From Psychrobacter luti (lineage in GTDB: Bacteria > Pseudomonadota > Gammaproteobacteria > Pseudomonadales > Moraxellaceae), in NCBI RefSeq assembly GCF_014192115.1, contig NZ_JACHXL010000008.1, positions 1-64,000 on the forward strand: a stretch of DNA of 64,000 nt, in the 5' to 3' direction. The notes beneath the pieces are model-generated. The model had not been told where the DNA came from, did not search any database, and worked only from the letters and a program-made list of their open reading frames with translations. Of the stretch, positions 27,973-37,152 are shown piece by piece. How positions within the stretch are numbered: the stretch's first letter is position 1; each line of letters opens with the position of its first letter. The position numbers and the translations under genes are program-made.

Positions 27973-28968
27973 TTAACGACGGACATCTTTTGGTGCATCA
28001 CCGTTTGGCCAATCTTTGTCTTTATTTGCTTTTACAGGGCGTGGCAAGTGGGTAAAGTAGGCGGCAATATCGACGGCTTCTTGGTCGCTTAGCGTATTAC
28101 CTTGTCCAAATGGCATTTTACCTTTGATAAAGGCGGCGGCAGTATAAGTACGTGCCATCCCTGCGCCATCATTAAAGGATTTATCGCCAGCTACCGCAGG
28201 ATAGATATAAGTACCATCGTCATTATATTGACCTTCGCCATTGTCACCGTGACAAACGCTACATTTTTCTGCAAATAGCTTTTCACCCGTTTCAGGGTTT
28301 GGCTCTAACTCTTTATTCACTTTGACAAAACCGCGACCTTCAGGAGATACGCCGACGGGCATATCTTGCGACAGCCAAGTCATATAAGAGATAATGGCGT
28401 TCATATCATCTGAGCCCAAATCAAGCGCTGTACCGTTCATTGAGCGCTCAAAACAACCATTGACACGCTCTTGCAAGGAGTTGATACGACCACCGCGCGA
28501 ACGATAAATAGGGAAGATGCCCGGCAGACCATTCCATGGCGCCGCAAACGCTTCTGAGCCGTTACCTAAATGACAGCTGGTACAGTTGAGCTGGTTACCA
28601 ACGTTATTTGGCATCTCTTTATAAGTATGATTGACAATCTGTAAACCTCGACGAATGGCGGCACCGCGCTCATCATCTGGGATGGTAGATTCGTCTGGCA
28701 TATTAATCGCTGGTTTGCCGCCTGCTGCGCCTGCCGCATCACCGCCGCCTGCGCTAGCGCTCATATCACTGGCAGCTGGCATATTGCCTTTTAGCGTTTC
28801 AGCACGGGCTTCGAGCGCTTTAACGCGAGCCAATGCTTCTGCTTCTTCTAGACGGTCAACGGCTTTGGTCTCACTGCTATTACTACAGCCGGTCATACTG
28901 ACGGCGCTAATGGCAAAGATAGTAGCTACTAACAGGGAGGAGGGCTTGGCACGTGGAAAGTTTATCAT
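27973..28968 (-). CDS. dihaem c-type cytochrome, TsdA-like, predicted lipoprotein
   Basis: Periplasmic electron carrier or enzyme of 331 residues. A signal peptide ends in the lipobox SMTGC (Cys28). A charged helical stretch (about 35-60) and a Gly/Ala linker follow, then two cytochrome c domains: CTSCH at 129-133 and CSVCH at 236-240. The first domain carries the block RINSLQERVNGCFERSMNG (162-180), which strongly recalls thiosulfate dehydrogenase TsdA, where a cysteine is the distal ligand of one haem; Cys172 is the candidate here. Met285 (KGKMPFGQG) may be the distal ligand of haem 2. Thiosulfate activity is inference; a general dihaem cytochrome is the alternative. AAGGAT precedes the ATG. 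Confidence 0.84.
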   Translation of the reverse strand: MINFPRAKPSSLLVATIFAISAVSMTGCSNSSETKAVDRLEEAEALARVKALEARAETLKGNMPAASDMSASAGGGDAAGAAGGKPAINMPDESTIPDDERGAAIRRGLQIVNHTYKEMPNNVGNQLNCTSCHLGNGSEAFAAPWNGLPGIFPIYRSRGGRINSLQERVNGCFERSMNGTALDLGSDDMNAIISYMTWLSQDMPVGVSPEGRGFVKVNKELEPNPETGEKLFAEKCSVCHGDNGEGQYNDDGTYIYPAVAGDKSFNDGAGMARTYTAAAFIKGKMPFGQGNTLSDQEAVDIAAYFTHLPRPVKANKDKDWPNGDAPKDVRR

Positions 28969-29432
28969 TGGAATATCCTTATGTTGAAAAATAATATGTA
29001 AATCTATATTTATATGATAGTTTGGTTGTCATGATGGCAAAACTTATTTTAAGGTTTTGGATAAATAAAAGGCTAGGATTTTAGTATTAATTAATGCCAA
29101 GATAGCTGGCGTCATATGATCCGCTTACCGCCATTGCCTACTGTTACTGATTAATCCGCTTGATTCCGCCTATCAAAATCCGACCAGTAATTAATCTGTA
29201 ATTTTCTAGTAACATAATTGTATCAAATACAAATACGTAAAGTGTTTTTAAATTGAAAACAAACACTAAAGCGAAAAATGATGGCAAGAGATAATGAATG
29301 CTTTAGATAGCAACGCTTATATAGTTTTTACTAAAAAAGCGCGTAAATATGAAAATATTTACGCGCTTTTTTGATGAATATATCTCTTTAGTGATTTAAC
29401 TTATCATCATCATTTATCTACCTATCTTTACA
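28969..29432. other. spacer with the SDR terminator
   Basis: About 460 AT-rich bases between two minus-strand genes. It contains the SDR gene's terminator at 29333-29372 and presumably the cytochrome promoter nearer 28969. Nothing else stands out. Confidence 0.6.
29333..29372 (-). terminator. SDR gene terminator
   Basis: A perfect 17-bp stem, AAAAAAGCGCGTAAATA / TATTTACGCGCTTTTTT, with a six-base loop, 60 bases past the SDR stop codon on the minus strand. Confidence 0.93.
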
Positions 29433-30482
29433 TCAATGTGCAATCAACGCTTTACGGTCAGCCGTTTTTGCGCGTTTTTTGCCTTTTAATTTACGCGACA
29501 GCTTATTGACATCATTTAATACCTTGCTATAGCGTGCCGGGAATACGCGCTGGACAGCGTCTATCATTTTGGCATCATTGCCAATCAAGCAGCGTGGCTG
29601 ATTGGTCGTGGCGGCCTGCAAAATAATCCAAGCGGCGGCGCTGGCATCAAATTTTAAGAACTTATTAAAACTACTGATGGCTTTGCGGCCGCTACGCATA
29701 CCAAGGTCGCTGATACTGTCGTTACCACGGGCGCTATTGGCAATATTGGTTTTGATACCACCGGGGTGAATGCAGGTCGCTGAGACGCCGCAGCGCTGAA
29801 TGTCGAGCTCTTGACGCAAGCTTTCGGTAAAGCCGCGTACAGCAAACTTGCTGGCGTTATAAGCAGATTGTGAAGGCTGCGCGGTCAAACCAAATAAGCT
29901 TGAAATATTAATAATATGACCATGTTCGTTAAAATGACGTGCTTTGCTATCCTTGTTAATATCTTTGTTACTACCATTAACTTCGCTTTCTTTGACGCTG
30001 TTTTTAATCAGTGGTAAAAATGCCTTGGTGCCGTAAACCACGCCCCAAAAGTTGATGTCCATCACCCATTCAAGCTCGCTAATACTGCTACCTTCTACGG
30101 TTGAATAAAGCGCCACGCCTGCATTATTAAAGATAAAGTTTACTTTACCATGCTCCGCCATCACGCTATCAGCCCATGCTTCGACGGCTTTATTGTCTGA
30201 GACATCGAGTACGGTGGTGGTGACTTTGACATCATAGCCGACCAGTAATTCTTTGGTTTGTGCCAATTGCTCAGCATTGATATCGGATAATGCCACATGG
30301 CAGCCCATTTTTGCTAAATGAATGGCAAGCTCACGTCCCATCCCAGAGCCAGCACCAGTGATAGCAGCGACATGGTTGCGGTAATAGGGCGCAATATCAT
30401 GGTCTTGATGAGAGGAAAAAGGCAGATGTTGACGTAGTGAGGTGGCTATTGCAGAGACGTTTCCAGAAACAGTGTTAAGCAT
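29433..30482 (-). CDS. short-chain dehydrogenase/reductase
   Basis: NAD(P)-dependent oxidoreductase of the classical SDR type. The cofactor motif TGAGSGMG is at 42-49, NNAG at 119-122, and the catalytic residues are Ser194/195, Tyr208 and Lys212 (SAYNASKFAVRGF). The 349 residues exceed the usual 250-280: about 35 precede the Rossmann fold, a hydrophilic insertion lies at about 162-187 (with NGSNKDINKD), and the C terminus is basic (KLKGKKRAKTADRK). The substrate is unknown. AAAGGA lies 11 bases before the ATG. Confidence 0.9.
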   Translation of the reverse strand: MLNTVSGNVSAIATSLRQHLPFSSHQDHDIAPYYRNHVAAITGAGSGMGRELAIHLAKMGCHVALSDINAEQLAQTKELLVGYDVKVTTTVLDVSDNKAVEAWADSVMAEHGKVNFIFNNAGVALYSTVEGSSISELEWVMDINFWGVVYGTKAFLPLIKNSVKESEVNGSNKDINKDSKARHFNEHGHIINISSLFGLTAQPSQSAYNASKFAVRGFTESLRQELDIQRCGVSATCIHPGGIKTNIANSARGNDSISDLGMRSGRKAISSFNKFLKFDASAAAWIILQAATTNQPRCLIGNDAKMIDAVQRVFPARYSKVLNDVNKLSRKLKGKKRAKTADRKALIAH

Positions 30483-30664
30483 GATAAACAGTCCTTTGTA
30501 TCATTGATTGGAGAGGTTTGGTCGTAAATAAAGATAACGTATAAAAAGTCGCTTTACCTTAGCATGATTGATGATAAGAGCTGATAGCAATTGATAAACG
30601 CGGCTGTCATTTTTAACCACCACATTAGCGGCAAGAAATAAAATGAGAAGTAAGCGGACATAAA

Positions 30665-30699
30665 AAAAGTGTCTAGCATAATTTACACTAGACACTTTT
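30665..30699 (-). terminator. clpX terminator
   Basis: AAAAGTGTCTAG and CTAGACACTTTT form a 12-bp stem. On the minus strand a T run follows, directly after clpX. Confidence 0.92.
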
Positions 30700-30736
30700 G
30701 CTTTAATTACAGCTTTAACAAAGCAGATAAGACCTT

Positions 30737-32050
30737 TTAAGCGTCTATCGCTATCTGTTCTGAGTCATCATTAGAGAAGGTAATTTCAGGGATTTTACCG
30801 TCGTTAATCACTGCTTCGTCAACGAGTACGGTCTTAGCATCCTTCATAGAAGGCAGCTCATACATTGTCTCTAACAGCGCGTTTTCAACGATAGAGCGTA
30901 GTCCACGAGCACCCGTTTTGCGTGCCATTGCTTTTTTGGCAATCGCATCAAGCGCTTCTTTGGTAAAGGTAATGTCAGCGCCTTCCATATCAAACAGATA
31001 CTTGTACTGCTTAACCAAGGCGTTTTTTGGTTCCGTCAATATCTGAACCAACGCATCTTCGTCCAGCTCTGTAAGGGCAGCAAGTACAGGAAGACGACCA
31101 ATCAGCTCTGGGATAAGACCAAACTTGATTAAATCTTCCGGCTCTACTTGTTGTAGTAGCTCTGAGCTACGTTTACTATCGTCTTTTGAACTAACATCAG
31201 CATTGAAGCCAATACCGGTTTTTTCAGTACGTTGCTGAATCACTTTATCAAGACCCGCAAATGCGCCACCAACGATAATCAAGATATTGCTGGTATCGAC
31301 TTGGATGAGCTCTTGCTGAGGATGCTTGCGACCACCATGTGGTGGAATAGCGGCAACCGTGCCTTCGATAAGCTTAAGCAACGCTTGCTGAACACCTTCG
31401 CCTGATACGTCACGGGTGATAGATGGGTTGTCGCCTTTTTTGCTGATTTTATCAATCTCATCGATATAAATGATACCTTGCTCAGCTTTACTGACATCAT
31501 AATCTGATGCTTGCAGTAGCTTTTGCACGATGTTTTCAACGTCTTCACCGACATAACCAGCTTCGGTCAAAGTCGTGGCATCTGCCATCGCAAAAGGAAC
31601 ATCAAGTAGACGTGCTAGGGTTTGCGCAAGTAAAGTCTTACCAGAACCTGTTGGACCAATCAGCAAAATATTACTCTTTGCCAATTCAACCATGGCATCA
31701 TCAGCGCCAATTTTGGCTTTTTTACTGTCATTAGCTAAAGTTTGGCTGACTTTTAGGCGTTTATAATGGTTATAAACCGCCACCGCCAAGGCTTTTTTCG
31801 CCGCATCTTGCCCGATGACATATTCATCAAGTTTGGCACGTAGCTCTTTTGGCGTTGGCAGCTTTTTATTGACCCAAGAGGTATCAATGTCGCTATCGTC
31901 GTCACCATCTTCGGCGCTATCGGCAATCAGGTCAGTACATAGCTCAATACATTCATTACAAATATTGGCGTCGTCAGCGGCAATCAGCTGCTTTACTTCA
32001 CTTTTTTCTTTGCCGCAAAACGAACACTGCGGGGTGTTATCTTCTGCCAT
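30737..32050 (-). CDS. clpX: ATP-dependent Clp protease ATP-binding subunit ClpX
   Basis: AAA+ unfoldase that feeds substrates to ClpP. The 437 residues contain the N-terminal zinc-binding domain (Cys9, Cys12, Cys31, Cys34), Walker A GPTGSGKT (132-139), Walker [11 protein letters not shown], and the ClpP-contacting IGF loop ([10 protein letters not shown]). TAGGAG precedes the ATG. It lies 150 bases downstream of clpP on the same strand, in the conserved order tig-clpP-clpX. Confidence 0.97.
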   Translation of the reverse strand: MAEDNTPQCSFCGKEKSEVKQLIAADDANICNECIELCTDLIADSAEDGDDDSDIDTSWVNKKLPTPKELRAKLDEYVIGQDAAKKALAVAVYNHYKRLKVSQTLANDSKKAKIGADDAMVELAKSNILLIGPTGSGKTLLAQTLARLLDVPFAMADATTLTEAGYVGEDVENIVQKLLQASDYDVSKAEQGIIYIDEIDKISKKGDNPSITRDVSGEGVQQALLKLIEGTVAAIPPHGGRKHPQQELIQVDTSNILIIVGGAFAGLDKVIQQRTEKTGIGFNADVSSKDDSKRSSELLQQVEPEDLIKFGLIPELIGRLPVLAALTELDEDALVQILTEPKNALVKQYKYLFDMEGADITFTKEALDAIAKKAMARKTGARGLRSIVENALLETMYELPSMKDAKTVLVDEAVINDGKIPEITFSNDDSEQIAIDA

Positions 32051-32200
32051 ATACAGGCACTCCTAAAATTTTATACTGATCAATATTCTGATTATGGACA
32101 TCGATGCAAAAGCGCAGGGCACTTAATATATTTTCTCTCACCGTATCGCGCTTAAGCATCTGATGTTTTAAAGTTTTTTAAACGCCTGCTATTAAGGCAC

Positions 32201-32878
32201 TTATAGAGAAGTCGGGCGACGCTCTAATACTTCATCAACCAAACCGTATTCTTTGGCTTCTTTGGCATCTAACCAATAATCACGCTCAACGTCTTTTTCA
32301 ATTTTCTCAACTGGTTGACCAGTACGCTCAGCCAAAATCTCATTCAAACGAGCGCGAGTTTTTAGAATTTCACGCGCATTAATTTCGATATCAGTTGCTT
32401 GACCTTGCGCGCCGCCTGAAGGCTGGTGAATCATCACGCGAGAGTTGGCTAGGGCATAACGTTTGCCTTTTTGACCAGCAGCAAGCAAGAATGAGCCCAT
32501 GCTATAAGCGCCGCCCATACAAATGGTCGAAACTTCAGGTTTGATGAAGTTCATGGTATCAAAAATAGCCAAACCAGCACTTACTGAGCCGCCTGGTGAA
32601 TTGATATATAAGTGGATATCTTTATCAGGGTTTTCTGCTTCTAAGAATAATAACTGGGCGACGATAAGATTGGCCATATGGTCTTCAACTTGACCGGTCA
32701 AAAAGATAACGCGCTCACGTAATAGGCGTGAGAAAATATCAAACGAGCGTTCACCGCGTGCTGATTGCTCAACCACCATTGGAACTAATGCTGCTTGGGG
32801 CGCGCTCTGGGCGGTATTGTGCGCACTCATCAACATATCAAAATGCGGGTTAGCAGTGATGCGATCATAATCTGTCAT
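32201..32878 (-). CDS. clpP: ATP-dependent Clp protease proteolytic subunit ClpP
   Basis: Serine peptidase subunit of ClpXP. The 225 residues include a propeptide-like N terminus (ending about 30) and the catalytic triad Ser126, His151 (MIHQPSGG) and probably Asp200. The nucleophile context reads [11 protein letters not shown], with Tyr125 where Ala is usual (AASMG). AGGAC precedes the ATG. It lies between tig and clpX and may be transcribed from its own promoter in the 526-base spacer. Confidence 0.96.
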   Translation of the reverse strand: MTDYDRITANPHFDMLMSAHNTAQSAPQAALVPMVVEQSARGERSFDIFSRLLRERVIFLTGQVEDHMANLIVAQLLFLEAENPDKDIHLYINSPGGSVSAGLAIFDTMNFIKPEVSTICMGGAYSMGSFLLAAGQKGKRYALANSRVMIHQPSGGAQGQATDIEINAREILKTRARLNEILAERTGQPVEKIEKDVERDYWLDAKEAKEYGLVDEVLERRPTSL

Positions 32879-33100
32879 AAAGATGTCCTGTTTATAAGTA
32901 CATAAAGTAAAGAGGTATAGGCTAGCTGTTGGCTAATTTTTTATGGTGGTTATCATTGTAAACATTGCCGCCTGTTAATAAAAGCTGCCTGTTAATAAAA
33001 CCTATTCGGTTCAATTAAATGTTCTAAACATCGCTAGCAAGTAGCCAATCATATTCGTGATTTAAGGCGGCGTTTAAAGGTTATTACATCTACTTGCTAG

Positions 33101-33148
33101 AAATAGCAGCTGTCAAAAATAGTAGCCGCTAAAAATAATTGAGCTAAT
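33101..33148. repeat. 16-bp x3 degenerate tandem repeat
   Basis: AAATAGCAGCTGTCAA / AAATAGTAGCCGCTAA / AAATAATTGAGCTAAT, upstream of clpP. The first two are close; the third is more diverged. Confidence 0.68.
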
Positions 33149-33304
33149 GGTAACTTTTTTATCAGGGAAATAGTAACTTTTTAATGTGACAAATGATAAA
33201 TGACTCCCTATTAATAAGGCGTCTGTGCCTATTTATCAAGGGCAGTAGCAATAAACATCAGATAAAAGTAGCTAATAAGGCAGTAATTTATAAGTCCCCA
33301 ATAA

Positions 33305-33332
33305 AAATGCCCTAACAAATTGTTAGGGCATT
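33305..33332 (-). terminator. tig terminator
   Basis: AATGCCCTAACA and TGTTAGGGCATT form a perfect 12-bp stem with a three-base loop. On the minus strand the stem is followed by several Ts. Confidence 0.9.
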
Positions 33333-33404
33333 GTGTTTAGCATTTTTGCAGTAAGAGTAGCAATTTACCATTAATGGCAAGTTGCCACGTTATCTCTTAC
33401 TAAA

Positions 33405-34754
33405 TTACATACCTTGCTGCTGTTGTTGCTGAGCAGCCAATAGGTCTTGGTAGCTAACTTCTTTGTCAGTTACTTTGCCTTGCTCGATTAGATAATCAAC
33501 TACTTGATCTTCTAGAACCACAGACTCAATGTTCGCGCGTTGCTGCTTGTCATTGGTGTAGTACTCGATGACTTCGCTTGGATCTTCGTAGTTTTCAGCG
33601 GCTTCTTTGATAAAGCTTTCAACACGCTCTTGATCTACTTCTAAGCCTTTGGTGTCGATAACGCGAGCAACGATGATGCCAAGACGGGCAGCACGTAGCG
33701 CTTGCTCTTCAAATAGCTCATTTGGCAGCATGTCTTTATCGAAGCTATCAGCATTGGCACCGAACTGCTGAGAAAAACGTTGCATCATCATGTTGCGTTG
33801 ACGCTCGATCTCTTGCTCTAACATGGCGTTTGGTACTTCAAACTCATTCTTTTCTAGTAGCGCATCAAACGTCGCTTGTTTTACTTGGCTACGCGCAGCA
33901 TTCTTGATTTCGCGTTCCATGTTTTTGCGTACGTCTTCTTTTAATTTCTCAACGCCGCCTTCTTTAACACCGAATAGCTCTAGGAACTCTTCGTTGATTT
34001 CAGGTAGCTTAGATTTTTCAACCAATTTTACGTTGATTTTGAACTGTGCTTCTTTACCCGCTAAGTTTTCAGCTTGGTAATCTTCTGGGAAAGTCACGTC
34101 GATAACTTTTTCTTCGCCAGCTTTCATGCCTTTGATGCCATCTTCAAAGCCAGGAATCATCTGGTTGCTACCGATAACCAGTTTGAAGTCTTCAGCAGAA
34201 CCGCCTTCGAATTTCTCGCCGTCGATTGAGCCTTCAAAGTCAAACGTTACTTGGTTGTCTTTGGCCGCTTTACCTTTTTTCTCAACGAATTCTTCACGTT
34301 GTTTTTGTAGGTTTTCAATCATGGTGTCAACGTCTTCGTCGCTAACCGTCGCTGTGTGACGCTCAACTTCGATTTCATCAATACCTTGCACGTCGATTTC
34401 TGGGAAGATTTCAACAGTGGCTTGATAAACCAAGAAATCATCTTCAAGTTTCACGTCATCGATGTTAGGCATGCCAACCGCGCGGATGTCTTCTGATTTG
34501 ATCGCTTCAAAAACAGTATCACGGATCACATCGTTGATAACTTCTTGTTGAATGCCAGCACCGTACTGTGAACGGATATGTGACATAGGGACGTTACCTT
34601 TACGGAAACCGTCAATCTTGGCAGTTTTCGCAACTTGGCGAATACGGCCTTCAACTTTGTTTTGAATTTTTTCAACGGGTACTTTAACCGTTAGCTGAGT
34701 TTCTTTGTTAGATAGCTTGTTGGTTGTAACTTGTAAATCTGTAGCCATGTTCAT
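33405..34754 (-). CDS. tig: trigger factor
   Basis: Ribosome-associated chaperone and peptidyl-prolyl isomerase. The 449 residues contain the ribosome-binding domain with [11 protein letters not shown] (about 51-61, the GFRxGxxP signature), the FKBP-type domain (about 155-245) and the C-terminal helical chaperone domain, ending in a Gln-rich tail. The start could be ATG 34754 or the third codon, ATG 34748; AAAGGTG upstream fits the latter slightly better. It heads the tig-clpP-clpX series. Confidence 0.96.
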   Translation of the reverse strand: MNMATDLQVTTNKLSNKETQLTVKVPVEKIQNKVEGRIRQVAKTAKIDGFRKGNVPMSHIRSQYGAGIQQEVINDVIRDTVFEAIKSEDIRAVGMPNIDDVKLEDDFLVYQATVEIFPEIDVQGIDEIEVERHTATVSDEDVDTMIENLQKQREEFVEKKGKAAKDNQVTFDFEGSIDGEKFEGGSAEDFKLVIGSNQMIPGFEDGIKGMKAGEEKVIDVTFPEDYQAENLAGKEAQFKINVKLVEKSKLPEINEEFLELFGVKEGGVEKLKEDVRKNMEREIKNAARSQVKQATFDALLEKNEFEVPNAMLEQEIERQRNMMMQRFSQQFGANADSFDKDMLPNELFEEQALRAARLGIIVARVIDTKGLEVDQERVESFIKEAAENYEDPSEVIEYYTNDKQQRANIESVVLEDQVVDYLIEQGKVTDKEVSYQDLLAAQQQQQQGM

Positions 34755-35263
34755 TACACCTTTAGGATTTAATAGTACGTTTGATTGAACAGTACTTAGG
34801 GTTAAATAGTAATAGACAACCGTGCCTCAAAATACGGGCGGGTGTTACCGATTGCCGTTGGAATAAATAGGGGATATTGATAGCGCGCAATTTCACATTC
34901 CGTGCCCGTAGCAATCGCTGCTGACACAAAAATGTGAAACGCTTTATCTGAATAGACGCTATCTGATATCAATATTAACCATGAATAGGTCGCATAATAA
35001 CGCTTTTTGCGCAATTATACAGACAAATAACGGCTTTCAACAAAATTTTAAAAGTAGAACAGTATAATCCATCTGTTTATCAAAGTAAAAATTATCTGTT
35101 TGCTGTCTATACAGGGCAGCCCTGCTATCGTCCGTTCAAATAAAATCGCTATGCTAATATTCTCATATTATCGGTATTAACATAGCAAAGCAGTAAACGC
35201 TATGGATCGACGATAAGGTAAGACTGCTTTTATTTGAATTGTTTTTATAAGACAAAATTGCTT
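34755..35263. other. spacer upstream of tig
   Basis: About 500 bases between rdgB and tig, both on the minus strand. A hyphenated palindrome CAGGGC-A-GCCCTG lies at 35112-35124. I see no RNA gene and no convincing terminator for rdgB. Confidence 0.5.
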
Positions 35264-35953
35264 TTATAAAGACGATAAATGCAGTTGCGCCAATAATTGC
35301 TTAATTGCCTGACCACGATGGCTAATGCTGTTTTTATCCGCAGCGCTGAGGCTTGCCGCCGTTGCTTGCAGCTCTGGTAACCAAAATAGCGGATCATAAC
35401 CAAATCCACCATCACCATGTGGGGCAGCCAAAATCTCACCGTACCACAAACCTTGAGCTATAATTGGCAACGGGTCATCGGCGTGACGTACCATCGCCAA
35501 TACGCAAACGAACATGCCTTTAATAGGAGCATCTGGCTGTGCTGCGCGAATAGGCTGCAAGTCAGCAACAAGTTTGGCATTATTTTTACAGTCATTGCCG
35601 TGCTCGCCTGCATAGCGGGCAGAGTAGATACCGGGTGCATTGCCCAATGCCGGTACACAAAGTCCTGAGTCATCAGCAATCGCAGGCAATCCGCTGGCTC
35701 GGCTGGCATGACGGGCTTTTATGATAGCGTTCTCAACGAAGCTTAATCCATCTTCAATCGCATCGTCGATATTGAGCTGACCTTGCGGGACAATCGTCAC
35801 ATCTAAATCAGCCTCAGCAAATAAGCGTTTAAACTCAGCAAGTTTGCCTTTATTGTTGCTGGCAAGCACCCATTGGTTTTGCGGCGTGGCTGGCTTTGAA
35901 TCAGTTAAAGCGGTCGTTTGTGGATGAGTGCCTGTGGCGCTAATATGACTCAT
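35264..35953 (-). CDS. rdgB: dITP/XTP pyrophosphatase (RdgB/HAM1 family)
   Basis: Removes non-canonical purine nucleoside triphosphates (dITP, ITP, XTP). The family core starts near residue 28 (WVLASNNKGKLAEFKRLF) and contains IADDSGLCVPALGNAPGIYSARYAG and FGYDPLFWLPE. The first 27 residues are a Thr/Ser/Pro/Ala-rich extension. 229 residues against about 200 normally, the difference being the tail. No clear ribosome binding site, so a later start cannot be excluded, though no in-frame ATG occurs before the core. Confidence 0.92.
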   Translation of the reverse strand: MSHISATGTHPQTTALTDSKPATPQNQWVLASNNKGKLAEFKRLFAEADLDVTIVPQGQLNIDDAIEDGLSFVENAIIKARHASRASGLPAIADDSGLCVPALGNAPGIYSARYAGEHGNDCKNNAKLVADLQPIRAAQPDAPIKGMFVCVLAMVRHADDPLPIIAQGLWYGEILAAPHGDGGFGYDPLFWLPELQATAASLSAADKNSISHRGQAIKQLLAQLHLSSL

Positions 35954-36439
35954 AGTCTCTGTCCGTAATTGAGTGGTTTACCGCTGCATATTCTAGGCTA
36001 GCATCGGCTAAATTACCAATTAGCATAATGAATCGTTGATTCATAACATTTGGTAACTGATATTTGTCGTCACTATTGCTATAATAGGCAACAAGCTACA
36101 GTGAATTATATCTTATAGCTTGTGAACTTAAAGTTAATAATAGCTTTAATCGTTAGTAAATAGTTTTAAACGCTAATAATGGCTTTTAAGTCCATATTTT
36201 GGCATTTAAAAGTTTCGGTGTTTAAAATCTTGACTATTTAACGATATAATAATTATTGAGTGCTGCTCGCTTAAGATAACTTTCAAATTTAGCGCTTTTT
36301 TAGGTTTACTGCATTATGTGTTAGCCTAGTGAGTGTTAACTTTCTCTAACAATAAACTAAGCCAATTTAGTCCAATAATTTATAGCATTGATTTAGGCTA
36401 TACCTAATACTAATGGCTAAACAGCAAGGATAAAATAAT
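35954..36439. other. spacer between divergent rdgB and sodB, with degenerate repeats
   Basis: About 490 AT-rich bases. Positions 36133-36230 hold four to five poorly conserved units of about 20 bases sharing a TAATA...TTTTAA pattern (GTTAATAATAGCTTTAATC / GTTAGTAAATAGTTTTAAAC / GCTAATAATGGCTTTTAAG). Promoters for both genes must lie here; no clear Fur box was recognised. Confidence 0.5.
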
Positions 36440-37069
36440 ATGTCAAAGATTACATTACCAGAACTACCGTATGCAAAAGACGCGCTAGAGCCACATATCA
36501 GTGCTGAAACGCTAGAATACCATCATGACAAACATCACAATGCATACGTGACTAAGCTAAATGAATTGCTACCTGGTTCTGGTCTAGAAGACAAAACTTT
36601 GTCAGAAATCATCGTAGCAACCGCTAAAGATGACAGCAAACAAGGTATGTTTAACCAAGCAGCCCAAGTATGGAACCACACGTTCTATTGGAACTGCATG
36701 ACGCCAGACAATGGCGGCGGCGAACCTACTGGCGATCTAAAAGCTAAAATCGAAGAAGATTTCGGTAGCTATGACAAATTCCGTGAAGAGTTCAAAAACG
36801 CAGCATTGACTCAGTTCGGTTCAGGTTGGGCATGGTTAGTCGCTGATAAAGTCGGTGGCAAACTGTCTATCGCCAAAACAGCTAACGCTGATACACCGCT
36901 TGCACATGACCAAGTTGCTGTATTGACTTGTGACGTGTGGGAACATGCTTACTACATCGATTATCGTAACCGTCGTCCTGATTATGTTGACACGTTCCTA
37001 GACAAACTAGTGAATTGGGACTACGCAAACGCAAAATATAAAGGTCAAGACGCTGGTGTTGAAGAGTAA
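36440..37069 (+). CDS. sodB: superoxide dismutase, iron type
   Basis: Cytoplasmic detoxification of superoxide. The 209-residue protein has the metal ligands His28, His80, Asp165 and His169, and the Fe-type features AAQVWNHTFYWNCMTP and DVWEHAYYIDYRNRRPDYV. AAGGAT lies about ten bases before the ATG. Monocistronic, with a strong terminator. Confidence 0.96.
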   Translation: MSKITLPELPYAKDALEPHISAETLEYHHDKHHNAYVTKLNELLPGSGLEDKTLSEIIVATAKDDSKQGMFNQAAQVWNHTFYWNCMTPDNGGGEPTGDLKAKIEEDFGSYDKFREEFKNAALTQFGSGWAWLVADKVGGKLSIAKTANADTPLAHDQVAVLTCDVWEHAYYIDYRNRRPDYVDTFLDKLVNWDYANAKYKGQDAGVEE

Positions 37070-37096
37070 TCTTTAACCACTAAGTATTTGATTGAT

Positions 37097-37127
37097 AAAA
37101 AAGGACACCGCGAGGTGTCTTTTTTTT
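37097..37127. terminator. sodB terminator
   Basis: GACACC and GGTGTC pair around GCGA, flanked by A6 on the left and T8 on the right. It may also act on the convergent ORFan. Confidence 0.9.
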
Positions 37128-37152
37128 GGTTTAAATTGTATGTCACCTATAT

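Larger units (their letters stand above)
32879..33404. other. tig-clpP spacer with repeats
   Basis: About 525 bases. It contains the tig terminator (33305-33332), a duplicated 17-mer GCYGCCTGTTAATAAAA at 32967-33000, and three 16-bp units at 33101-33148. The clpP promoter should lie here but I cannot assign it with confidence. Confidence 0.6.

Noticed and set aside
34802-35014. Minus-strand 70-codon frame upstream of tig
   Set aside because: No ribosome binding site, no family resemblance, and it lies where the tig promoter is expected.
35112-35124. CAGGGC-A-GCCCTG palindrome as an operator
   Set aside because: A single short palindrome away from any clear promoter; too little support.
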